Origin: Annona cherimola
Taxonomy: Eukaryota > Streptophyta > Magnoliopsida > Magnoliales > Annonaceae
DNA length: 64,000 nt
Reading direction: 5' to 3'
NCBI GenBank assembly: GCA_030490835.1
Contig: CM059972.1
Coordinates: 49,951,452 to 50,015,451 of the forward strand
Shown here: in pieces, positions 22,836-33,892 of the stretch
Layout of the letters: each line of letters begins with the position of its first letter
Numbering within the stretch: position 1 is the stretch's first letter
Made by a program: the position numbers and the translations under genes
Notes under the pieces: model-generated
Told to the model about the DNA's origin: nothing
What the model saw: the letters and a program-made list of their open reading frames with translations, nothing else
Database searches by the model: none

Positions 22836-24566
22836 TTATCCAATTCCTGTTCTGTTAAAATTTTTAATACTATGTAAATTATTTATTATTTTCATATATT
22901 CATGCTCAAGAGTTGTGAATGAATCATCAATGATGTTTAATATGTAGCATTCTTCAATTTGATCTAAATTATTTAAATTTATTGAACTATTACCAAATGA
23001 GAGCATGATTTTATTTTGGGTTACACAGGATTCCGTTTGAATACGACGCCCTTGGAGAAATTGACTATAATTTGGAATATACTGAATAACATCAAAGAGC
23101 AAAATTTTAACTTGAACCTGTTCAAATATTTGAATCATCTCTTCCTTTTTCATTAATTCATCTATGTTAATGAGCTCATCTTTAAAAGTACTTGAAATAA
23201 CAGGTATGTACTTCTCAAAATTTTCATTAATAATTTCATTTTCATCTCCCCCCAACTTGTCCTCAATAAATTCTTTATTTCTCACCTTACCATTAATTTG
23301 GTTATGATCTCTATCATTCATTTGAAACCTAATATAACTATTATCAATCTCCTTAATATTTTCTTGATCTTTTTCTTCTTCAAATTTATCATTAATTAAT
23401 TTTTCATTGTTTTCTATCATATTTTCTTGATTATGGAGAGAGGAATTCTCATTAAGTTTATGGTTTGAGAAACCGTCACTACATAATGTTGTAATTATTA
23501 TCAAATTTTCAGATAATAGATTTTCTGATAGTAATTGATCTGATTGAGTGTGATAATCAAAATGATTTATTGGAGTGATAGATGATTCATTAGGTTCCTC
23601 TCCACATAATGTATCTACAGTATATTCATCATTTATTTTTAAATTGTCTTTCTTTTGACCTAGCTTTTGTTTGTTAAGGGATTCATCTTCTAAAGCATTT
23701 GGAAATGCTAAGTCATTTTCAAAATATGAATTTTCTAATGGTATTGAATCTAATTGAATTTGAAAATTCGAGTAATCAATTAGATGATCAATTTGGTCAG
23801 TATAAAATTCCTCTTCTCCTCTCCTCTTGATGGCTACTATTACTTGATCTACATGATCTGTCGTCTTAGAAAATAATTGTTGGTCAAAAAGGATTTGTTG
23901 ATCTAATCCTTCGAATCCTTCCTCCAAGTTATCTAAGTGAGGAGATTGTTGATAATCTACTTGATTTGATGAAAAATTTGAAAAGTCCTCTTGTGGGGGA
24001 TTCGAGTGAAAATACATATTTTTACAATGTTCAACTCGATTTAGGTTCTCTGAAAATTTATTTTCTATGGTTTGAAAGCCATCGAGAAAAAAAAAATTTA
24101 GTTCTTCAATTTTCTCATTATAATTATATGTTTGATGAAGAGATTGGTTAATAGGTTGAGGTGATGAAAAATTTTCTTCAGGATATGCAGATGGCCCATA
24201 TGTATTTTCATAATGATTAGATTGATATTGATAATTTGAAAATTGATTTTGCTCAGGTGGCCACTGGGTTTGTAGATATGGAGGGTAGGGTTGCATTTGT
24301 TGGTTTGTCCAAGAAGTATTAGGACAACTCAATTCTGAGTTATATGTATATGAAAATGAATTGTAATCAGTTGTAGGGAACTTATGAAAATTTTGAACTT
24401 GCTCTTGATATGGTAAAAATTGAGTCTCATTAGAATATGTCGTTTGAAAAGGAATTGATGTATTTAAGAATGAATTGTTTGAGTTTTGATTGGCAAGTAA
24501 ATCATTAAGTTTTTGGTTTAATTCTTCTAACTTACCTAACTGCTGATCAATAAAGTTCATGTCCAT
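22836..24566 (-). CDS. Element B protein, 576 aa, no recognised domain
   Basis: This intact ORF is the only coding region of element B. It starts with an ATG at 24566. The N-terminus (residues about 3-30, DQQLGKLEELNQKLNDLLAN) looks able to form a coiled coil. It is followed by a Tyr/Gln/Asn/Pro-rich segment (about 35-150), then a long acidic, Asn- and Glu-rich region. The C-terminal 120 residues are more ordered, with QVQVKILLFDVIQYIPNYSQF and INNLHSIKNF. I see no zinc knuckle, protease, RT or integrase motif. It lies between a tRNA-Asp-like primer site and a polypurine tract, where gag would be, so a divergent gag-like protein of a non-autonomous element is the best guess. The open frame over 1.7 kb of AT-rich DNA suggests recent selection or youth. 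Confidence 0.6.
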   Translation of the reverse strand: MDMNFIDQQLGKLEELNQKLNDLLANQNSNNSFLNTSIPFQTTYSNETQFLPYQEQVQNFHKFPTTDYNSFSYTYNSELSCPNTSWTNQQMQPYPPYLQTQWPPEQNQFSNYQYQSNHYENTYGPSAYPEENFSSPQPINQSLHQTYNYNEKIEELNFFFLDGFQTIENKFSENLNRVEHCKNMYFHSNPPQEDFSNFSSNQVDYQQSPHLDNLEEGFEGLDQQILFDQQLFSKTTDHVDQVIVAIKRRGEEEFYTDQIDHLIDYSNFQIQLDSIPLENSYFENDLAFPNALEDESLNKQKLGQKKDNLKINDEYTVDTLCGEEPNESSITPINHFDYHTQSDQLLSENLLSENLIIITTLCSDGFSNHKLNENSSLHNQENMIENNEKLINDKFEEEKDQENIKEIDNSYIRFQMNDRDHNQINGKVRNKEFIEDKLGGDENEIINENFEKYIPVISSTFKDELINIDELMKKEEMIQIFEQVQVKILLFDVIQYIPNYSQFLQGRRIQTESCVTQNKIMLSFGNSSINLNNLDQIEECYILNIIDDSFTTLEHEYMKIINNLHSIKNFNRTGIG

Positions 24567-24579
24567 TCTTAAATTTTAA

Positions 24580-24616
<37 letters not shown>
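24580..24616. repeat. (ATT)n microsatellite
   Basis: About a dozen TTA/ATT units followed by a T run lie just upstream (minus direction) of the element B ORF start. Confidence 0.9.
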
Positions 24617-24623
<7 letters not shown>

Positions 24624-25026
24624 TTTTTTTGTTTTTGTTTTCAATTAGTAATTCATTTACTAAGAATAACTAAGGTGCAATTAAATTCTATAACACTTCC
24701 TTTGGTCAGCCAAGTGGGATTGTGGGAGGCTCTCCTTGAATTCACAAAGTCCTAATTAAATAACCACAGATCCACTTAAGCATTTGCCTTTAAATCTCTA
24801 GCCTAGACACCAACCTCCAGTTGTCAAATAGAAATTTAATTAGACCAAAGGTCTACTCAATAAATGTTCACTAATTAAATTTGGGAAAGGATCGAAATTG
24901 GTAATCTAAAGTTCAAGTGCAATGAGTAAAGAAAGCAAATAAATAAAGCAGTAAAGATTATACTATTGAAAGCAAGTAAAGGAAATTTAAATCAACTAAT
25001 AAAACAATTCAAACCTCAATACGCCT
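24617..25026 (-). other. Leader region of element B
   Basis: About 0.4 kb between the primer site and the ATT repeat upstream of the ORF. I see no ORF or other recognisable feature here. Confidence 0.6.
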
Positions 25027-25044
25027 CCCCGGTAACGGCGCCGA
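25027..25044 (-). promoter_or_regulatory. tRNA-Asp-like primer-binding site of element B
   Basis: The minus strand reads CGGCGCCGTTACCGGGG, two mismatches from TGGCGCCGTTGCCGGGG. The latter is the complement of the 3' end of plant tRNA-Asp and a common primer site of non-chromodomain Ty3/gypsy elements. It lies 6 bp after the LTR end at 25050. This sets the element's orientation and makes the split repeat 25050-36152 its 5' LTR. Confidence 0.75.
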
Positions 25045-25049
25045 AAACT

Positions 25050-25175
25050 TGATGCGCACCAAATGCTTGTCGTTAAGAGCACTGTGATCACCAGTTTAAT
25101 TAAAATTAACTGAAACACATTAAAGCTACCACTATACGGGTGATAGTGTAGAATAACGGTGAGTCGGGTCGAATC
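25050..25175 (-). mobile_element. 5' LTR of element B, left part
   Basis: This copies 19454-19579 nearly base for base (TGATGCGCACC ... GGTCGAATC) and is broken at 25175/25176 by the Copia insertion. It resumes at 33898. Confidence 0.9.
25171..25175. repeat. Target-site duplication GAATC (left)
   Basis: GAATC at 25171-25175 and 33893-33897 flanks the Copia element. The unbroken LTR copy at 19570-19580 has a single GAATC, so the duplication is due to this insertion. Confidence 0.95.
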
Positions 25176-26838
25176 TGTTGGAAATATGTGGAAAATAAGC
25201 TAAATATATGTTTTGATGATTAACAAATCAATTTGAGTAAGTCTTGGCTACTAACATATTTGTGGAAGTGTTTAAGGAATATACATTTGAAGAAAATAGA
25301 GCATGGAAGGCCAAGTCGATCCCCAAGTCGACTCCAACATCGACTTCAATGCGCCAAATCCTTCCAGAGTTGAAAATGGGAAGCTGAACTGCCGAAGTCG
25401 CAAACGAAGTCGACTTCGCATGCGACTTGGGTCGAAGTCGCAGACCAAGTCGACTCCAGTCTCGACTTCAACATGACAAAACCTTCCAGAGTTGAAGTCC
25501 GGACCCCGAAGTGCCGAAGTCGCACCCCAAGTCGACTCCACTTGCGACTTGAGGTGAAGTCGCAGACGAAGTCGACTCCGGCATCGACTTCGATCGGGCA
25601 GAGGAGAAATTTCAGAAGACAAGTTGGGATTAACTGATTTCAAGATAAACTTGTATGAAGATGAAGATCAAGTCAACCTAGATGCTCAAACCGAAACATA
25701 TGAAGACTAATCCAAGTCCAAGCAAGATGCATAAACTCAACCAAGAACTTGTTCAAGATTACATGATTCAAGACTCATGGATTCAAGGCTTGCAAATCAT
25801 GGAGCTAAAGGAAACAAGCTAAAGTGAAGACCTAATGATTCAAAGAGAACTAAATCAGGAAAGAACAACAAGGCATGAAGAAATCTAAGCAAAACAAAAG
25901 CATCCCAAAGATTTCAAGTTCATCAAGATAACTGACAAAGTGAAGTCGCACACCGAAGTCGACTCCACCTGCGACTTGGGTCAAGTCAATGCCCAAGTCG
26001 ACCCAACCTGGAACTTGAAGTCGCTACGGAAAGGCGAAGTCGCACCCGAAGTTGACTCCATCTGCGACTTGGGCGAAGTCGCACCCGAAGTCGACTCCGC
26101 CTGCGACTTGGGTCGCAACGGTCGGAAAATATTCAAACGTTGGCGGATTAAATGCGCGCCACCTACCTTCAAACGTTCGGATTCCCTCCACAATTATAAA
26201 AGGCATTCATTGTGGACAAGGGAAGCAGCTGAAAATCATTAAGTGTGCATAACTCCCATCTTCAAGAGCATAAAAGAGATCAAGCCAATCCAAAGAAGAA
26301 GAACTTTGCTTCAAACTGCTAGAGCTCAACCTTTGAATCTTCAAAGCCAATTCTACGAGTTCTTCTCTACGCCAAACTGCTTCTACACAACTGTAACGTG
26401 TAGATTCCTTTGTTATTTCATTTGATTGTATTAAAATTAATTTAGTTTGAGGAACTAAGATCAAGTGTAAGCAAAGTAGTGTGTGATTGGAGTGGAACTC
26501 ATCACCTACTTGTGCTGAGATTTGTTGAAGCCCCCTAGAGTTGGAATCTAGAAGAGAGCAGTGGCTCTAATTGTATTTGAGGAATACAATAGTGGAACCC
26601 AAGTCACAAGGAGTGTGAGCTTAGAAGAGTGGAGTTGGGAGGTTGCCCGAACCACTATAAAAATCTTGTGTGCTTGATTTATATTTCTGCTCTCTATATT
26701 AATATTGCTTTCCATTTCATTTCATCAATCAAGGGGATTAAACTTTCAAGGGGTTAAGTTTTTAATTTACCAAAGAATTTTATAAGAACCCAATTCACCC
26801 CTCCCCTCTTGGGTTTTGCCATTAACTCGGGACCAACA
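25176..26838 (+). mobile_element. 5' LTR of SIRE-like Copia element
   Basis: This 1,663-bp repeat starts TGTTGGAAATATG and ends CGGGACCAACA. It has three clusters of dyads built on GAAGTCG/CGACTTG halves around GTCGAC (25310-25430, 25510-25600, 25935-26115), a TATA box at 26194, and a conserved stretch before the primer site. Its partner is 32232-33892, with only scattered mismatches by eye, so the insertion is fairly recent. Confidence 0.95.
26194..26203 (+). promoter_or_regulatory. LTR promoter TATA box
   Basis: TTATAAAAGG lies about 60-80 bp downstream of the last dyad cluster and is conserved at 33249 and, inverted, at 50453-50462. Transcription should start about 30 bp downstream, near 26230. 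Confidence 0.65.
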
Positions 26839-26840
26839 AG

Positions 26841-26852
26841 TGGTATCAGAGC
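26841..26852 (+). promoter_or_regulatory. tRNA-Met primer-binding site of the Copia element
   Basis: TGGTATCAGAGC starts two bases after the LTR end at 26838. Confidence 0.95.
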
Positions 26853-26886
26853 AGGTCTTTGAGTTAAACCAAAGAGATCTAGTGAT

Positions 26887-28758
26887 ATGGCATCCCAATC
26901 GACTTCCGTTCCCGCATTTGCCGAAGGCCAATCATTTACTAGGCCACCATTGTTTCATGGGAACAATTTTGGCTATTGGAAGCTTCGTATGAAGCAACTC
27001 ATTATGGCTACCGATATGGACTCTTGGATTGCAATCCAAGACGGTGTAATCTTGCCAACTGATGAAAGAGCTTCCAAATGGACCGAAGAGGAAGTAAGAA
27101 CTTTAAAGAGCAATGCTAAAGATATGAACTCACTATTTTGTGCTCTTACAGCTTCTGAATATGATAGAGTATCCTCTTGCATAACCGCTAAAGAAATATG
27201 GGATACTTTAACATCTATTTATGAAGGAACCTCTCAAGTCCAAGGGACTAGGAGAAATATTTTGATAGGAGATTTGGAAAGCTTCAAAATGCTAGAAATA
27301 GAAAATATTTCTGAGATGTTTGCTAGATTTTCTAAAATTACTAACGTTTTGAAAGGTCTTGGAAAGGCTATCTCTGAATCTGAACAGGTTATAAAGATAC
27401 TAAGAGCTCTACCAGAATCTTGGACTCCAAAGATTACGGCAATTGAAGAAGCCAAAGACCTAAATACACTAAAGCTAGAAGATCTTATTAGCTCATTAAT
27501 GTCACATGAGGTAATCAAGAGAAGAAATGAAGATCAACACAAAGGCAAGAAAATCATTGCGTTAAAAGCGGCACACAACTCAGAAGAGTCTACCTCCTCG
27601 TCTCATAACGATGATGAAGATATTGCACTTCTCACTCGCAAATTTCGAAAATTTGTGAGAAAAGAAAAGAATCTCAAAGACTTCAAAGAAAGATCAAGAA
27701 GAGAGAAGAAGAAGGAGGTTACAAAATGCTATAGATGCGGGGGTATGGGACATAAGCAAGCTCAATGTCCTACACCGGAAGAGAGACCAAAGGATTATCA
27801 AGAAAGGAAGGAAGGACATGAAGGCAGAAAATTTCAAAGATCAAGAGGAAGAGGAATGTATGTTAATGAAGAAACTTCATCTACAAGCAGCTCCTCAACT
27901 GACGAATTTGAGGCGGCAAATTGTGCTAGAATATGCTGCATGGCGCGAATCGAATAAGAAGAAAATCTGTTGTGTTTGAACACAACGAAAGTTTTGGAAG
28001 AACAAACCATCTCAACAAAGTGCACAAGCAATGAAGAGGTAACTTCCAAACCTTGCCATTCTCAATCTAGTTATTCTTCTTTTCATGAATGCCTCAAATG
28101 TACTGAATTAGAAGAACTACAACTTGCATATGATTCATTATATGAAGAAATCAAAAAGCTAGGAAACAAGTTGTCATTGAAGAGACAACAATGTAACTCC
28201 ATTATTATTGTAAATGGAAAACTAGCTGAAAGATCATCAAAATTGAAAGATGAAAATGAATTGCTTTTGAAAGAAGTAGAGAAACTGAAAAAGGAGAACG
28301 AATCATTAAATGAATCATTAGCTAAGTTCTCTAATCCAGGGGAAAATGTAAAAATGTTTCTGAACATGACCTCCCAAACAAATAAAAGAGGTCTTGGATA
28401 CTATACATTTGAGCAAAAAGAAAGTGGCAAATCAAATGTGCCAATACTTGGAAAATATCAAACCAAAACTGCACCAATATATAAGCCAAAAAGGAAAAAT
28501 GTTATGTGGACTAGTAGGCCAACGTTTGAACCATTATATACTTGGAGGCCTACTCCTAGATTACCAATGGCTTGCAATTTCTGCAATAAAATGGGTCATA
28601 AAGCCTATAAATGTAACTTTAAGAAACTGTATGACCATGGTGCAAAACTAGTTTGGGTTTCAAGAAACACAAGATTTGGGCTTTCTAAGTTAGAGCAACA
28701 AAGATTGAATCATATTACTAACCCAAATGGACCCATAAAATGGGTACCAAAAAGATAA
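26887..28758 (+). pseudogene. Copia gag, one internal stop
   Basis: This is the capsid and nucleocapsid protein of the retrotransposon. ATG at 26887 opens a 356-codon frame. The UBN2/gag region has PPLFHGNNFGYWKLRMKQL (residues about 20-38), then GTSQVQGTRRNILIGDLESF and LRALPESWTPKITAIEEA. A zinc knuckle CYRCGGMGHKQAQC is near residue 282. A TAA at 27955-27957 interrupts the frame after MARIE. The same frame reopens at 27958 and runs to 28758 with a coiled-coil stretch (about 28220-28330) and a second knuckle, CNFCNKMGHKAYKC (28574-28615). Two knuckles separated by a coiled coil fit a long SIRE-type gag. The single stop probably inactivates this copy, unless read through. Confidence 0.85.
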
Positions 28759-28765
28759 GATCTAC

Positions 28766-31700
28766 TTGTTTATTTTTCAGATATGTTTCAAGGCAAAGGC
28801 AAACAACGTATGGTTCATGGACAGCGGTTGTTCAAGGCATATGACCGGAGAAAGAAGTTTATTTTATAAACTTAAGCCTTGCAACGATAGAACGGTTGCC
28901 TTTGGTAATAATGAGAAAGGTAAAATTAAAGGTAAAGGAAACATATATAGTATTTCAAATGCATGCATGGAAGATGTTTTGTTTGTTGAAGGACTTAAGC
29001 ACAATCTAATGAGCATTAGTCAATTATGTGATAAAGGATACAAGGTTGTGTTTGAATCATCTATATGTAATGTATTTGATGGAAAACATATCATGTTTAG
29101 TGGAAAAAGACATGGAAATGTATATTTGGTTTCACTTGATGAACTAGATGGTCAATGTCTAATGGCCATTGATAATGATCCATGGGTTTGGCATAAAAGG
29201 CTTGGACATATAAACATGGGAAATATAAAAACCCTATGGAAAAAGAGTTTGGTAGAAGGATTACCAAAGTTGAAATATGGCAAGGATAAAATTTGCAAGG
29301 CATGTCAATTATCAAAACAACCTAAGATGCCTTTCTCTACCAAAAAGGAAATTTCCACCACTAGGCCACTTGAATTGCTACACATGGATCTATATGGGCC
29401 ATCCGATATTTTAACCATTGGTGAAAAAAAATATGTATTTGTAATTGTTGATGATTTTTCAAGATTCACATGGATAATTCTCTTAGCTAGCAAAGATGAA
29501 GTCTTCTCTATGTTTGCAACTTTTGTAAATTTGGTGCAAAATGAAAAACAAAGTACTATTGTGACTATAAGAAGTGATCATGGTGGTGAATTTGAAAACA
29601 AACGATTCATAGAATTATGTAATGAAAAAGGAATTCATCACACATTTTCTGCACTAAGAACTCCACAACAAAATGGAGTAGTTGAAAGGAAAAACAGAAC
29701 TATACAAGAGATAAGAACTCCACAACAAAATGGAGTAGTTGAAAAGAAAAACAGAACTATACAAGAGATAGCTAGAACAATGCTAAATGAGAGCAAACTA
29801 TCCAAGAAGTTTTGGGGTAAAGCTGTAAGTACAGCTTGCCATGTTTTGAATCGAGTTACCATTAGAGCAATCTTGAAAAAGACCCCATATGAGCTATGGA
29901 AAGGAAGGAAACCAAATATCTCTTATTTTCATGCTTTTGGATGCACATGCTATGTTTTGAACAATGGAAAAAACAACTTGGGAAAACTAGATGCTAAAAG
30001 TGATGAAGCAATACTCCTTGGTTACTCATCAAATAGCAAAGCATATAGAGTATTCAATAAACGAAACCAAGTTGTAGAAGAGTCCATACATGTTGTCTTT
30101 GATGAGTTTAACCAAACTCCTAGAAAGGAGGATGAATTAAGTGATACAGATGAAACAAAAGGAAAAGAACAACCAAAGGAAATCGAGCTCAAGCCAGAAA
30201 ATCTCATGAAGGAAGAGGTAAGTGAAGGTAATGACTCTTACAAACCTCCAACTGATTTAAAGTTCAAAAATGCCCATCCAATTGAGCAAGTCATTGGAAA
30301 TGTGTATGAAGGAGTAAAAACTAGAAAATCAAAGCAAAAAATTTGTGGACAATATGCTTTTGTATCCAAAATCGAACCAATTACCATTGAACAAGCTCTC
30401 AATGATGAAAACTGGGTCATTGCAATGCAAGAAGAGCTAAACCAATTTGAAAGGAACAATGTATGGCATTTAGTTCCTAGACCAAGTTGTCATACCATTA
30501 TTGGTACCAAATGGATATTTAGGAACGAATTGGATGAAAGCGGACTTGTAATTAGAAACAAGGCTAGATTAGTAGCCAAAGGATATTCCTAAGAAGAAGG
30601 AATTGACTTTGAAGAATCATATGCACCTGTGGCTAGACTAGAAGTCATACGTATCTTACTAGCATTTGCTTCTCATATGAATTTCAAATTGTTTCAAATG
30701 GATGTAAAAAGCGCATTTCTGAACAGATATTTGAACGAAGAAGTATATGTTGAACAACCCCCAGGTTTTGAACAAAAGGATCAATCAAAATATGTTTACA
30801 AATTGACCAAAGCGTTATATGGACTAAAACAAGCTCCAAGAGCTTGGTATGAAAGGTTAAATAGATTTTTGATTGATCATGAGTTTCAAAGAGGAAAAGT
30901 TGACACTACTTTGTTCATTAAGTATAAAAGTAAAAATATTCTAATTGTACAAATTTATGTAGATAATATAATATTTGGAGCTACTGATGAAACTTTATGC
31001 CAAGATTTTTCTAAGATCATGCAGAGCAAATTTGAAATGAGCATGATGGGAGAATTAAATTTCTTCCTTGTACTGCAAATCAAGCAACTAAATGAAGGAA
31101 TCTTCATTAATCAGTCCAAGTATATCAAAGAAATGCTGAAGAAATTTGGCATGGAGAATAGCAAAGGAGCAAACACGCCTATGAGCTCAACAATCAAAAT
31201 CGACAAAGATGAAAAAGGAAAAATAGTTGATCTAAAATTGTATAGAAGCATGATAGGTTCTCTATTGTATTTAACTGCTTCTCTATTGTATTTAACTGCT
31301 TCTAGGCCTGATATATTGTTTAGTGTGTGTATGTGCTCTAGATTTCAATCATGTCCAAAAGAATCACATTTGGTAGCTGTGAAAAGAATTTTCAGATACT
31401 TAGTAGACACTACCAATTTAGGACTTTGGTATCCAAAGGGCTCTAATTTTGATCTAATCGGCTACTCGGATGCGGATTTTGCCGGTTACAAAGTGGATAG
31501 AAAAAGCACTAGTGGAACATGTCAATTTCTTGGAAGCATGTTGGTTTCATGGTTTTCAAGAAAACAAACTAGTGTTGCTCTATCTACGGAGGAAGCCGAA
31601 TACATTGCCACCGGGAGCTGTTGTGCCCAATTACTTTGGATGAAACAGCGACTTAGGGACTATGGCATGGATTTTAAAGATATACTCATTAGATGTGATA

Positions 31701-31921
31701 ATACTAGTGCCATATGTCTAACCAAAAATTCAGTATTGCATTCTAGGACCAAACATATAGACCTTAGACACCATTTTATTAGAGAACATGTAGAAAATCA
31801 TGACATATGTTTGGTATATGTAAGAACAGAAGATCAAGTTGCTGATATATTCACAAAGCCTCTAGCAAAAGATGCATTTTATAAGATTAGAAATGACATG
31901 GGAATGATTGAATTAAACTAG
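28766..31921 (+). pseudogene. Copia pol: protease, integrase, RT, RNase H (one stop, altered catalytic site)
   Basis: Pol lies in a different frame from gag, which ends at 28758. Domains in order: protease with DSGCSRHMTG (about 28817-28850); integrase zinc finger HKRLGHIN...CKACQ (29190-29310) and DDE core with HMDLYGPSD and SDHGGEFENK (29380-29600); RT from KWIFRNELDESG (30500) through DVKSAFLN (30700) and [10 protein letters not shown]; RNase H with [17 protein letters not shown] (31465) and ALSTEEAEY, ending [12 protein letters not shown] at 30590-30592 replaces the Gln usually found in [18 protein letters not shown]. The RT catalytic YVDD reads YVDN (30955-30966). There are tandem duplications of 57 bp in integrase (29655-29768) and 21 bp in RT (31259-31300). 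The order integrase before RT is diagnostic of Copia. Confidence 0.95.
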
Positions 31922-32217
31922 CACAAACTAAGGGAGAGCACCTGTTTAGGGGGAGCAACCCCACCTGTCTCTCACTTTACTCTCTAATTTTTGATATATT
32001 GACAAAAAGGGGGAGAAGAGATAGGGATTTGAGTCAGGAATTGAGTCTAAATAGTTTGGAGAAGAAATCAGAATGAGAGTTTAAGTCTTTATGATAGTTT
32101 TTGGTTGAATGTTTTAACTTGATTGTTTGCATGAGTATGATAAAATTTCAAAATACAAAATTATCATGTTTTTAAGCAATTGGAAGGTATACACTCAAAT
32201 CGGTTTTGTCAATCATC
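31922..32217 (+). other. Copia 3' untranslated region, no env
   Basis: About 0.3 kb between the pol stop and the polypurine tract, with no ORF of note. Some SIRE elements have an env-like ORF here, and this copy has none. GGGGGAG purine runs occur at 31950 and 32008 as well as at the tract itself. Confidence 0.7.
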
Positions 32218-32230
32218 AAAAAGGGGGAGA
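32218..32230 (+). promoter_or_regulatory. Polypurine tract of the Copia element
   Basis: AAAAAGGGGGAGA lies one base before the 3' LTR start at 32232. Confidence 0.95.
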
Positions 32231-32231
32231 T

Positions 32232-33892
32232 TGTTGGAAATATATGGAAAATAAGCTAAATCTATATTTTGATGATTCACAAATCAATTTGAGTAAGTCT
32301 TGGCTACTAACATGTTTGTGGAAGTGTTTAAGGAATATACATTTGAAGAAAATAGAGCATGGAAGGCCAAGTCGATCCCCAAGTCGACTCCAACATCGAC
32401 TTCAATGCGCCAAATCCTTCCAAAGCTGAAAATGGGAAGTTGAACTGCCGAAGTCGCAAACGAGGTCGACTTCGCATGCGACTTGGGTCGAAGTCGCAGA
32501 CCAAGTTGACTCCAGTATCGACTTCAACATGACAAAACCTTCCAGAGTTGAAGTCCGGACCCCGAAGTGCCGAAGTCGCACCCCAAGTCGACTCCACTTG
32601 CGACTTGAGGTGAAGTCGCAGACGAAGTCGACTCCGGCATCGACTTCGATCGGGCAGAGGAGAAATTTCAGAAGACAAGTTGGGATTAACTGATTTCAAG
32701 ACAAACTTGTATGAAGATGAAGATCAAGTCAACCTAGATGCTCAAACCGAAACATATGAAGACTAATCCAAGTCCAAGCAAGATGCATAAACTCAACCAA
32801 GAACTTGTTCGAGATTACATGATTCAAGACTCATGGATTCAAGGCTTGCAAATCATGGAGCTAAAGGAAACAAGCTAAAGTGAAGACCTAATGATTCAAA
32901 GAGAACTAAATCAGGAAAGAACAACAAGGCATGAAGAAATCTAAGCGAAACAAAAGCATCCCAAAGATTTCAAGTTCATCAAGATAACTGACAAAGTGAA
33001 GTCGCACACCGAAGTCGACTCCACCTGCGACTTGGGTCAAGTCGATGCCCAAGTCGACCCAACCTGGAACTTGAAGTCGCTACGGAAAGGCGATGTCTCA
33101 CCCGAAGTCGACTCCATCTGCGACTTGGGCGAAGTCGCACCCGAAGTCGACTCTGCCTGCGACTTGGGTCGCAACGGTCGGAAAATATTCGAACGTTGGC
33201 GCATTAAATCGCGCCACCTACCTTCAAACATTCGGATTCCCTCCATAATTATAAAAGGATTCATTGTGGACGAGGGAAGCAGCTGAAAATCATTAAGTGT
33301 GCATAACTCCCATCTTCAAGAGCGTAAAAGAGATCAAGCCAATCCAAAGAAGAAGAACTTTGCTTCAAACTGCTAGAGCTCAACCTCTGAATCTTCAAAG
33401 CCAATTCTACGAGTTCTTCTTTGCGCCAAACTACTTCTACACAACTGTAACGTGTAGATTCCTTTGTTATTTCATTTGATTGTATTAAAATTGATTTAGT
33501 TTGAGGAACTAAGATCAAGTGTAAGCAAAATAGTGTGTGATTGGAGTGGAACTCATCACCTACTTGTGCTGAGATTTGTCGAAGCCCCCTAGAGCTGGAA
33601 TCTAGAAGAGAGCAGTGACTCTAATTGTATTTGAGGAATACAATAGTGGAACCCAAGTCACAAGGAGTGTGAGCTTAGAAGAGTGGAGTAGGGAGGTTGC
33701 CCGAACCACTATAAAAATCTTGTGTGCTTGATTTATATTTCTGCTCTCTATATTAATATTGCTTTCCATTTCATTTCATCAATCAACGAGATTAAACTTT
33801 CAAGGGGTTAAGTTTTTAATTTACCAAAGAATTTTATAAGAACCCAATTCACCACTCCCCTCTTGGGTTTTTCCATTAACTCGGGACCAACA
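32232..33892 (+). mobile_element. 3' LTR of SIRE-like Copia element
   Basis: This 1,661-bp copy of 25176-26838 has the same TG...CA ends, dyad clusters and TATA box (33249). It is followed by the target duplication GAATC at 33893-33897. Confidence 0.95.

Noticed and set aside
28741..28784. Possible 40-bp intron between Copia gag and pol (GTACC...TTTCAG)
   Set aside because: Too short for a plant intron. A simple frame change between gag and pol is enough.
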